A DNA stretch of 5,569 bases from JACKLD01 sp049297695 (lineage in GTDB: Bacteria; Pseudomonadota; Alphaproteobacteria; UBA2136; UBA6156): positions 1 to 5,569 of the forward strand of contig JBAQUT010000048.1 in assembly GCA_049297695.1 (NCBI GenBank), given 5' to 3'. Below the pieces are notes generated by a model. The model ran no database searches and was not told the DNA's origin. It worked only from the letters and a program-made list of their open reading frames with translations. The position numbers and the translations under genes were made by a program. Shown here piece after piece: positions 1 through 5,569 of the stretch. Numbering within the stretch: the first letter of the stretch is position 1; the number at the start of each line of letters is the position of its first letter.

Positions 1-426
1 GCTTACCCGCAAGCCTGTGCCGTACAACAGATAGAGAATAGCTTTCAGGCGGCGGTGTTCGGTGCTGGGGCCTTCGCCCACGGCCAGCAAGGTTTTCATC
101 TCGGCGCCGCTGAGGGCTTTGGGAAGAGATTTGGGGAGGCGCGGGCCTTGCACGGCCACCGTGGGGTCGGTGGATACGCTGCCGCGATCTAGCAAAAACC
201 GGTACAAGGTGCGGAGGGTGGAAAGCCTGCGGGCATTGCTGCGTGCGGCTTGGCCCCGTTGGGTAAGGTTGGCCATGTAGGCTTCAATATCGGCCGGAGT
301 TACGGCCAAGCGGTTGCGGGTGAAGGTTGCAAAATCGGCCACATCCCGCGTGTAGGCCATCACGGTGTTGCGGCTCATGCCGCGGGCCACCAGCAAATGC
401 TCGGCAAAGGCGTCCAGCTCGGGCAT
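1..426 (-). CDS. xerD: Tyrosine recombinase XerD-like, N-terminal part, cut by the window edge
   Basis: This is the first 142 residues of a tyrosine site-specific recombinase, with no stop before the window edge. Xer recombinases act in the cytoplasm as a XerC/XerD pair at dif to resolve chromosome dimers. Residues 1 to about 90 fit the SAM-like core-binding domain: a short helix (LDAFAEHLLVARGMS), then NTVMAYTRDVADF, then an arginine-rich helix (RRLSTLRTLYRFLL). The linker PRLPKSLPKALSGAEM leads into the catalytic domain, and the last visible residues LLYGTGLRVS hold the first catalytic arginine at residue 140. The other catalytic residues lie outside the window. I chose the ATG at 426, 8 bases after the stop of the preceding gene. 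An in-frame GTG at 438 would overlap that stop by 4 bases and add four residues. Neither start has a clear Shine-Dalgarno sequence. XerD is preferred over XerC by general resemblance only; an integrase of another subfamily is less likely. Confidence 0.88.
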   Translation of the reverse strand, partial: MPELDAFAEHLLVARGMSRNTVMAYTRDVADFATFTRNRLAVTPADIEAYMANLTQRGQAARSNARRLSTLRTLYRFLLDRGSVSTDPTVAVQGPRLPKSLPKALSGAEMKTLLAVGEGPSTEHRRLKAILYLLYGTGLRVS

Positions 427-434
427 GGGGTGCT

Positions 435-2438
435 TCACAGCTTGTTATTCTTTGGCTCGGAGGCCTTCATGTTTTGGATGGTAAGCTTGGGTGTGGGCAC
501 GGTGCCCGATACGGGTTTTGTTTTTCCTGTTTTGGGTGTGGTTTTGGCAATCGGTGGTGTGGCGCGCATCAACTCCAGCGCCAAGGTTGTGGCTTCGCGT
601 TTCAGGCCCACCATGGCCAAGGCATCCACGGCCGCACGGGCTTCGGCGGGGGCCCATTGGTACAACGGTTTGGCCTGTTGCCACTCCACCAGTTTCAGCA
701 CCACAGGGCCAAGGGGGGCATCTTTTACGGCCAAAGCTTTCAAGGCTTCCACCGCCACAGCGTTGCCTGTGGCAACCTCGGGTTGCAGGGTGGTGAGAGC
801 TTCCAGCTTGCTCCACGCCCCTTCGGGGAGTTTGACTCCTGCCCCTTCCATCACAGCCAGCGTGCGGATGGCCGTGGTGCGGGCGGTATCGGTGGTCAGG
901 CTTTGGGTTACAAGCCATTGGTCTAACACAGGTACTGGCAACGTGCTGGTGCGCACGGCGTGCTCCATGCCCAGTTGGGCGCGGGTGGCAATAAACACCG
1001 CTGTGGGGCTTGGCATGGTTTGGGCGGTTTGGAGCCAGGCATCCGCCACCTTATCATCATTGGCCAGCCATGCTCCGCGCACGGCGGTAGCAAGGTGCGT
1101 GGGCGAGAGCGTGGCTTCGGGCTGCAAGCCAGCACGGGTGGGGCCAAGCCACAGGGAGATTTCAGGCCGGTTGCTGGTGGCGGCGCTAGAAGCTAAGGCT
1201 TGCCATGCGGCCAGTTTGTCGGTGTTCACGGGCAAGGTACGCAGGCCCTGCCACAGCAAGGTGCGGGCGGAAAGGCCGTTCAAGGTTTTGGCGGTGGTCA
1301 GGGCGGTGGCCACTTGGTCGGGCGGGATGGATTGGGCTTCGTACAGCACGCGCAAACTTTCCGCCGCCACAGCGTTGGGGGTGCGGTTGAGGAGAATCTC
1401 GGCGGCTTCCAGCCGCAAGCCCAAAGGCAGGTTTTGGGATTGCAGCAGGCGGCGCAGCACGATGGCGGGCAGTTTATCCATGCTGCCTTGCTCCAGCAGG
1501 GCGGGGTACACGGCCATAACCGCCGCGCTGAGGGGTTTGAAGGTGGCGTTGACGGGGAGCTTGGCGGGTACGTCGTCATCCCGCACGGCAATCAGCAGTT
1601 GGCGCAGCACGGGATCAAACCCCGTTTGTTCGGCGGCGACGTTCAGGCCCATGTCCAGCCCGCCACTGGCCCTATCCAGCGCCGTGCACACCACTGCCAG
1701 TTCGGGCCACGGGCCGCTGGTAGCACCTACCACCAGTTTGCGGGCCAAGGCGCAGGGTTCGGCCGTTTGGCCTGCCACCACGCTGGCCATGGCCCAGCCT
1801 TGGGCAAGGCGGTTCTCAGCATTGCGAGCCAAGGGAGGTACCACACGCCACAGGGCGTAGGCTTGCTCGTCCATGCCCAGTTTGTCCAAAGCTTCGGCAC
1901 GGGCTGCCAGCAAGGCACCTGCGGTGGGAGAGGTATCCGCCGCGGGCTTGGCGCGGGTAAGCAGCAAGCGGCTTACCACATCGGCCAGCGTGCGACTTTC
2001 CAGAGGTTGGGGTTGAATGCGCGACAAACGCTCGACCACCGCGCTGGCGGATACGCCTTTCCACGCTTTTTCACTCACCCCGCCCGCCATGTCGGTCAAG
2101 GGGCCCCAGCTATCCAGCTTGGCGAGGTCGTCGGGAATGCGGCCGACATCATCCACCGCCACCACGGGCAGTTGGGGCATAGGGTTTGTGAGTGTAACGG
2201 CCACGCTGGAGCTGGTGAGGATGGGGGTAAGGCTGGGGTCTGCCGCCACACGGGGAAGGTTGGCTACGGGAATACTGGCCACACCTGTGGGGCTGGGTTT
2301 GGTGGTAGCAGGGAGGTCATCCACCTCAAAGTCGGCGGGTGTCCAATCGGCGGGGAAGCCTTCCGGGCCAAGGGGTTCGGCGGCATGCAGCGTTTGTACC
2401 AGCATCACCGCCACCAGCAAGGCAAGCTTGTAGGGCAT
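435..2438 (-). CDS. Secreted or periplasmic protein of unknown function, 667 residues
   Basis: I do not recognise a named family. The N-terminus is a good Sec signal peptide: a lysine at residue 4, a hydrophobic core (LALLVAVMLV) and a likely cleavage site near residues 19-20 (LHAAEP). Residues 21 to about 110 are proline-, valine- and threonine-rich with no obvious helices. From about 120 to 620 the protein is rich in alanine and leucine, with repeated amphipathic helix-like stretches (for example ALLAARAEALDKLGM and AVDALAMVGLKREATTLALELM), which suggests an alpha-alpha solenoid of the TPR or SEL1 kind, although no clean consensus repeat can be read. The C-terminal 40 residues are a lysine/proline/threonine-rich tail. 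No catalytic motif or second membrane segment is visible. The start follows the stop of the 57-residue membrane protein by 3 bases, and the stop lies 8 bases before xerD, so all three genes look co-transcribed. An envelope scaffold or assembly role is only a guess. Long open frames on the opposite strand are shadows. Confidence 0.85.
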   Translation of the reverse strand: MPYKLALLVAVMLVQTLHAAEPLGPEGFPADWTPADFEVDDLPATTKPSPTGVASIPVANLPRVAADPSLTPILTSSSVAVTLTNPMPQLPVVAVDDVGRIPDDLAKLDSWGPLTDMAGGVSEKAWKGVSASAVVERLSRIQPQPLESRTLADVVSRLLLTRAKPAADTSPTAGALLAARAEALDKLGMDEQAYALWRVVPPLARNAENRLAQGWAMASVVAGQTAEPCALARKLVVGATSGPWPELAVVCTALDRASGGLDMGLNVAAEQTGFDPVLRQLLIAVRDDDVPAKLPVNATFKPLSAAVMAVYPALLEQGSMDKLPAIVLRRLLQSQNLPLGLRLEAAEILLNRTPNAVAAESLRVLYEAQSIPPDQVATALTTAKTLNGLSARTLLWQGLRTLPVNTDKLAAWQALASSAATSNRPEISLWLGPTRAGLQPEATLSPTHLATAVRGAWLANDDKVADAWLQTAQTMPSPTAVFIATRAQLGMEHAVRTSTLPVPVLDQWLVTQSLTTDTARTTAIRTLAVMEGAGVKLPEGAWSKLEALTTLQPEVATGNAVAVEALKALAVKDAPLGPVVLKLVEWQQAKPLYQWAPAEARAAVDALAMVGLKREATTLALELMRATPPIAKTTPKTGKTKPVSGTVPTPKLTIQNMKASEPKNNKL

Positions 2439-2441
2439 GGG

Positions 2442-2615
2442 TTATTCCAGAGGGAGTTCGACCACCGTTTCGGTTTGCTCCGGCGCCGTGCCCATGGTGA
2501 GCGCGACACCCACAAACACCAACAGCACAAAGGCCAAAAGGCCGCCGCCAACCAACACAGGCAAGGGCAGGCTGGTGATATCTTTGCGGGAAGACGGGGT
2601 GCGTTGGGGCAGCAT
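2442..2615 (-). CDS. Small single-pass membrane protein, 57 residues
   Basis: This short gene reads from the ATG at 2615 to a TAA at 2444-2442. A basic, probably cytoplasmic N-terminus (residues 1-12, with R5, R10 and K11) precedes one long hydrophobic segment at about residues 18-42 containing a GGG. A short acidic tail follows (EQTETVVELPLE). By the positive-inside rule the tail should face the periplasm. An AAAGG ribosome binding site lies 7 bases before the start, and the stop is 3 bases from the start of the 667-residue secreted protein, which argues for translational coupling. I do not recognise the family and no enzymatic motif is present. It could be a membrane anchor or partner for the secreted protein, as an inference from adjacency and topology. 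It is first in the run that ends with xerD. The main doubt is its short length, but the ribosome binding site, packing and clear membrane segment favour a real gene. Confidence 0.72.
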   Translation of the reverse strand: MLPQRTPSSRKDITSLPLPVLVGGGLLAFVLLVFVGVALTMGTAPEQTETVVELPLE

Positions 2616-2622
2616 GGTGTTA

Positions 2623-2627
2623 CCTTT
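2623..2627 (-). promoter_or_regulatory. Ribosome binding site for the 57-residue membrane protein
   Basis: AAAGG on the minus strand, followed by a 7-base spacer and the ATG at 2615. It is the clearest Shine-Dalgarno match in the window and supports the short gene and its start. Confidence 0.6.
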
Positions 2628-2642
2628 CGTTATCTTTATGCC

Positions 2643-2702
2643 ACGTTACGCCGCAGGTGCGGGGTGTGCAACCTTGTCGCCTACGGGTTGGGCTGATATT
2701 GT
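2643..2702. promoter_or_regulatory. Divergent intergenic region with possible back-to-back promoters
   Basis: About 97 bases (2616-2712) separate the minus-strand run from the plus-strand genes, so promoters for both are expected here. On the plus strand, TTGTCG at 2674-2679 and TATTGT at 2697-2702 are 17 bases apart. Each matches the sigma-70 consensus at four of six bases, and transcription would begin about 3 bases before the ATG at 2713. On the minus strand, TTGCAC (2671-2666) and TAACGT (2648-2643), also 17 bases apart, are a weaker pair that would give a leader of about 20 bases containing the AAAGG site. A small inverted repeat, CCGC-AGGT-GCGG, lies at about 2651-2662 between the two -10 candidates. 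No known operator is recognised. Confidence 0.25.
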
Positions 2703-2712
2703 GCGGCCTATT

Positions 2713-3153
2713 ATGACCCCGATTGACGAGAGCGCCCCGTTACCAATATCTGACGATGTGCTGGCCACGCCCCACCTGTTCCGCCACCATTACGACATTG
2801 ATACGCTGATTATGGCTTTGTGCACAGGAACACCTGCTAGGTTGGAGACCGGCGCAGGGAGTTTTCCCGTTACTCCCCTGCCCGCCAGTTTTTTGGACGA
2901 AACATTAAACCACCCCAATCTGGCAAGCCACCCGGAAGCTACCCAAACCGCCGTACGGGATTTATCCACACAGCCTTTGGCCGCATTACCTGACAGCTTC
3001 AACACCCCTGCCGGAGATTGGTTGCGCGCCCGCGTGAAAGACGCCGCGCTGGAATGGTTGGACAACCACAACCTGATACCCCCCAGCATGCGCCACGTGC
3101 CCCGCCAAACACGCAGTTTGAAAACCTCGCCCAAGAAAGTGACCATTTCATGA
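2713..3153 (+). CDS. Unrecognised protein of 146 residues, coupled to the transporter gene
   Basis: I do not recognise this protein. It has no signal peptide and no membrane segment, so it is probably cytoplasmic. The N-terminal half is acidic and histidine-containing (ISDDVLATPHLFRHHYDIDTLIMALC), the middle is rich in proline and threonine, and a helix-like segment (GDWLRARVKDAALEWLDNH) precedes a basic tail (PRQTRSLKTSPKKVTIS). No P-loop or other catalytic motif is seen. The stop overlaps the start of the transporter gene as ATGA, which strongly suggests co-translation. The frame stays open upstream, with an alternative ATG at 2638 that would add 25 residues and run through the probable promoter region. 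I prefer 2713, although no Shine-Dalgarno sequence precedes either. Codon use is less biased than in the transporter (some TTA, ATA, AGG and GGA), which fits a poorly expressed or fast-evolving gene. A partly open antisense frame (3146-2790) is judged a shadow. Confidence 0.62.
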   Translation: MTPIDESAPLPISDDVLATPHLFRHHYDIDTLIMALCTGTPARLETGAGSFPVTPLPASFLDETLNHPNLASHPEATQTAVRDLSTQPLAALPDSFNTPAGDWLRARVKDAALEWLDNHNLIPPSMRHVPRQTRSLKTSPKKVTIS

Positions 3154-4418
3154 CCCCGTTTATTTCGTACTTCGTGGTGGGGGTTTTGTTGGCTATTTCT
3201 ATGGTGTCATCATGTTCCGAAACTGCGTTTTTAAGCGTCTCAAAAGCCCGTTTGCACCAGCGCGCCCGCATGGGCCACCGCAAAGCCATTGTGGCCCTAA
3301 AACTGGTGGAAAGCCCCGAGCGGATGCTGACCACGATTTTGCTGATTAATACGTTGGTGAACACGGCCTCGTCGTCCATCATCACCGCCTTGCTGGTGAA
3401 TAAATTTGGCGAGGTGGGCGTGGTATACGCCACCATTGCCATCAGCGTGGTGTTGCTGGTGTTTGCCGAAGCGCTGCCCAAAACCTTTGGTAGCCGCTTT
3501 GCCGAGAGCATCACGCTAAACCTTGCCCCTTTGTTTACCCAATTGGTTACCGTGTGCATGCCCGCCGTGTGGCTGGTGAAAGGCCTGAACCGAGGCATTT
3601 TGGCCGTGTTGGGTTTGCACAAGCACCAAGAAAGTGGCTTTACGGAAAACGACCTGCGCGGAGCCATTAACCTGGGTGTGCAGCACGGCACCATTGCCGC
3701 CACCGAGCAGCGGATGTTGGATGCCATTTTGGACTTGGACGACTTGACCGTGGCAGACGTGATGATTCACCGCAGCGCCATTGTGGCCTTGGATATTGCC
3801 ACCGACCCGAAAGACATTCCCGAAGCCTTGGGGCGGATGAAGCACAGCCGCATCCCCGTGTATGAGGGGCAGCCCGACAACATCATCGGCATTATTTACG
3901 TGCGCGATTATTTGAGTGCGTTGGCGGCTGTGCCCAACCGCCACAAGGTTATCCTCCGCAACCATTTGCGCCAACCCATGTACGTGCCCGAAACCACGCC
4001 CGTGGGGCACCAGCTGTTTACGTTTTTAAAAGACCACCAACATTTGGCCATGGTGGTGGATGAATACGGGGATATTCAGGGTATGATTGCCTTGGAAGAT
4101 ATTTTGGAAGAAATTGTGGGCGATATGCCCCACAGCAGCGAAGCGTTGGAAGATGCCACCGGCCCCGATGGCAGCATTGTGCTGCCCGCCCGCATGCCCG
4201 TGCGGGATGCCAACCGCCGTTACGGCTGGAGCCTGCCCGATGACAACGCCGTAACGTTGGCAGGGTTGATGATTGACCAACTTCACCACCTGCCCGCCCA
4301 AGGCGAAAGCGTGAAAGTGGCTGGGTTTACCCTGAACGTAACCAACAAGCGCGGGCACCGGGTGGAGAAGATACGGATTACGCCACCGGCGGTGGTGGCT
4401 CAGCCCAGCAACTCGTAA
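3150..4418 (+). CDS. CNNM/CorB-type (DUF21-CBS-CorC) membrane transporter, often annotated as hemolysin-like
   Basis: This 422-residue inner-membrane protein has the full domain order of the CNNM/CorB family. The N-terminal DUF21 domain (about 1-150) has four hydrophobic segments near residues 4-24, 57-80, 91-110 and 124-150. It carries the family motifs SETAFLS (23-29), the N67/N71 pair in TM2 and AEALPKTFG (106-114). A CBS pair follows, with SRIPVYEG and IIGIIYVRDYL (about 233-255) in the first repeat and MVVDEYGDIQGMIALEDILEEIVGD (301-325) in the second. A C-terminal CorC/HlyC domain covers about 340-412. Family members are linked to Mg2+ (possibly Co2+) efflux, and the CBS pair binds ATP-Mg in studied homologues. 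Haemolysin activity is not implied. Length is normal. The ATG overlaps the preceding stop as ATGA, so the two are probably an operon. The 3' end overlaps the convergent RNase gene by 19 bases. CorB-like and YtfL/YfjD-like labels cannot be separated here. Confidence 0.93.
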   Translation: MTPFISYFVVGVLLAISMVSSCSETAFLSVSKARLHQRARMGHRKAIVALKLVESPERMLTTILLINTLVNTASSSIITALLVNKFGEVGVVYATIAISVVLLVFAEALPKTFGSRFAESITLNLAPLFTQLVTVCMPAVWLVKGLNRGILAVLGLHKHQESGFTENDLRGAINLGVQHGTIAATEQRMLDAILDLDDLTVADVMIHRSAIVALDIATDPKDIPEALGRMKHSRIPVYEGQPDNIIGIIYVRDYLSALAAVPNRHKVILRNHLRQPMYVPETTPVGHQLFTFLKDHQHLAMVVDEYGDIQGMIALEDILEEIVGDMPHSSEALEDATGPDGSIVLPARMPVRDANRRYGWSLPDDNAVTLAGLMIDQLHHLPAQGESVKVAGFTLNVTNKRGHRVEKIRITPPAVVAQPSNS

Positions 4419-5554
4419 CGGTTGGCGGGGCAAAGTTTATCGGCCTGCACCAGCACGGGCATGCCCAGCTGGGCCAGACACACTTCGGTGGTGAGGCGTT
4501 GGTCTAATAATTTAGCGACATCCGGGTGGCAGCGCACGGTGCGGCTGCGCACGCGGGGGTTGCGGCCGGCGGGGGTGCGCCAGAGTTCCAGCAAAATGCG
4601 CCCTGCCATGGCCCACGGGCGCTCCAGCAGCAGCATCAGGCTGGCGGCCTCGCGCTCGCGCGTAATTTCCACCAAGCCGTGGCGGCTCATGCGGCGGAGG
4701 CTGACAAACTTATCGTCGCTGGTTTGAAAACACGCCATCAAATGCTCGGTAATCAGGTTGCGGTGGGCTTCGGCGCGGGGGGTTACAAAGTCCACAATCA
4801 CACTGCCACCTAAATCCAGCAGACGGCACAGGCGGGCCACTTCGGTGGCGGCCATCAAGTTGCCTGCCAGTTGGGCCTCGGCCTTACCTTGCAGGTGGTT
4901 GGGGTTCAGGTTCACGTCAATTGTGGCCACCGCGCTGGTCAACTCGGCAATCAAAGTACCGCCCGCAAAGGGGTAGGTGGGTTTGGGGGAGAGCGTGATA
5001 TCCAGTTGCATATCCAGCTTATCAAACCAATCCATGGCGCTGTCGGCATCCAGTTGGTGGATGTTGGCTTCGGGGATGTGCCGCGCCACAACATCCCGCA
5101 GGCGGGCATCGGGTATCCAGCACTGCACGGGGTTGGCGCCGGCATCGTGCAGCACGCGGGTCAGAACATTCGGAGGTGCTTGCACAATGCTAGGCACGGG
5201 CATGCTGGCGGGGGGCATTTTCATGGGCACGCGGGCATCCAGCTTGGCGCCTTTTTCCATAAAGCCTGCACGGCTTACGCGTACCAACACGGCTTGGCCT
5301 TCGGTGATGCCTATCTTTTTTTGTTCCAGCAACAGGTTGTTCAGGCCCAAAAATCCGTCCACTTGGTCGCCGATATCCACAAACGCGGCGCCCAGGCTTT
5401 TTTCAATCTTCCGCACGCGGCCCAGCACGATGGTGCCTTCCTGAAAGCGGCGCATATCGTCGTCAATTCGGAGGGTAAGCAGCCGGCCTTGCTCATCAAA
5501 CAAAGCGGCCCGGCGGTGCCATGGGCAGGCTTCATAAAGAATGTGGTACGACAT
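4400..5554 (-). CDS. Short RNase E/G-family ribonuclease, 384 residues
   Basis: This is a member of the RNase E/G family, whose endoribonucleases cut single-stranded AU-rich RNA in the cytoplasm. An S1-like domain lies at about 37-110 (GTIVLGRVRKI, then LGAAFVDIGDQVDGFLGL), keeping the two S1 phenylalanines (F58, F68). The DNase I-like catalytic domain (about 195-300) holds TIDVN and LGGSVIVDF. D213, N215 and D255 correspond to E. coli RNase E D303, N305 and D346, with 42 rather than 43 residues between the aspartates. MSRHGLVEITRER (289-301) follows. Residues 335-383 resemble the small C-terminal domain. Between the S1 and catalytic domains only about 85 residues remain, and the 5'-sensor motif (GLIVRT in E. 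coli) is not found. The CPxC zinc link is also absent. It is much shorter than E. coli RNase G (about 489). The ATG at 5554 fits the family N-terminus. A TAA at 5565-5563 probably ends an upstream gene. It may be the short alphaproteobacterial paralogue I recall beside maf and yacG; neither is visible here. Confidence 0.9.
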   Translation of the reverse strand: MSYHILYEACPWHRRAALFDEQGRLLTLRIDDDMRRFQEGTIVLGRVRKIEKSLGAAFVDIGDQVDGFLGLNNLLLEQKKIGITEGQAVLVRVSRAGFMEKGAKLDARVPMKMPPASMPVPSIVQAPPNVLTRVLHDAGANPVQCWIPDARLRDVVARHIPEANIHQLDADSAMDWFDKLDMQLDITLSPKPTYPFAGGTLIAELTSAVATIDVNLNPNHLQGKAEAQLAGNLMAATEVARLCRLLDLGGSVIVDFVTPRAEAHRNLITEHLMACFQTSDDKFVSLRRMSRHGLVEITREREAASLMLLLERPWAMAGRILLELWRTPAGRNPRVRSRTVRCHPDVAKLLDQRLTTEVCLAQLGMPVLVQADKLCPANRYELLG

Positions 5555-5569
5555 GGCCCTGTTTAGGGG

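Noticed and set aside
421..2441. The shared start context CCCATGCCC at both xerD and the 667-residue gene as a possible regulatory repeat.
   Set aside because: It is only 9 bases and follows from both proteins beginning Met-Pro in GC-rich DNA, so coincidence is the simplest explanation.
250..2696. Long plus-strand open frames (250-1860 and 1200-2696, about 500 residues each) opposite the 667-residue gene.
   Set aside because: Their products are low-complexity mixtures rich in Gly, His, Gln, Ser, Ala and Arg with no domain or signal. They mirror the GC-rich codon pattern of the minus-strand gene, which has a signal peptide and tight spacing to its neighbours.
2999..3727. Minus-strand open frame of 242 residues opposite the 146-residue and transporter genes.
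   Set aside because: It lies across conserved DUF21 coding sequence on the plus strand and shows no recognisable domain.
4382..4399. GC-rich hairpin between the convergent genes as a bidirectional terminator.
   Set aside because: There is no run of T after the stem on either strand, and the bases are coding for the transporter C-terminus, so an intrinsic terminator cannot be supported.
3516..4433. Minus-strand His/Gly/Gln-rich open frames (4010-3516 and 4433-4026) opposite the transporter.
   Set aside because: They are antisense to the CBS and CorC domains and have shadow-like composition.
4871..5566. Plus-strand open frame of 231 residues opposite the RNase gene.
   Set aside because: It is antisense to a clearly recognised RNase E/G-family protein and has the His/Gly-rich composition typical of a shadow frame.
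1..5569. CRISPR arrays, tRNA genes, insertion-sequence ends, or a recombinase-linked mobile island around xerD.
   Set aside because: No regularly spaced repeats, terminal inverted repeats, transposase motifs or tRNA-like cloverleaf were seen, and the recombinase looks like a housekeeping Xer protein, not an island integrase.

Overview
The window is GC-rich, dense bacterial DNA. It most resembles a chromosomal region of an alphaproteobacterium. The reasons are a XerD-like recombinase close to a DUF21/CBS (CNNM/CorB-type) transporter, and a short RNase E/G-family protein of the kind I recall from alphaproteobacteria. That assignment is an inference from gene content, and no species can be named. 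There is no sign of a prophage, insertion sequence, CRISPR array, tRNA or rRNA.

Layout. From the left edge to about 2615, three genes lie on the minus strand and read leftwards in a tightly packed run. They are a 57-residue single-pass membrane protein (2615-2442), a 667-residue secreted or periplasmic protein of unknown function (2438-435), and the N-terminal 142 residues of a XerD-like tyrosine recombinase that runs off the left edge. A short divergent intergenic region (2616-2712) separates this run from two overlapping plus-strand genes: an unrecognised 146-residue protein (2713-3153) and a 422-residue CNNM/CorB-type membrane transporter (3150-4418). The transporter gene converges on, and overlaps by 19 bases, a minus-strand gene for a 384-residue RNase E/G-family protein (5554-4400). 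A stop codon just upstream of that start probably marks the end of another minus-strand gene outside the window.

How the genes relate. The two unknown envelope proteins are 3 bases apart and very probably translated together, with xerD at the end of the same run. The 146-residue gene shares an ATGA stop/start overlap with the transporter gene, so the two are probably co-translated. The RNase gene appears to belong to a separate unit entering from the right.

I see no clear novel defence or mobile system. The points most worth a second look are the reduced RNase E/G protein, which keeps both metal-binding aspartates but seems to lack the 5'-sensor region and the zinc-link cysteines; the unknown periplasmic/membrane pair ahead of xerD; and the unknown gene coupled to the transporter, where I would expect aroK-aroB in many alphaproteobacteria.
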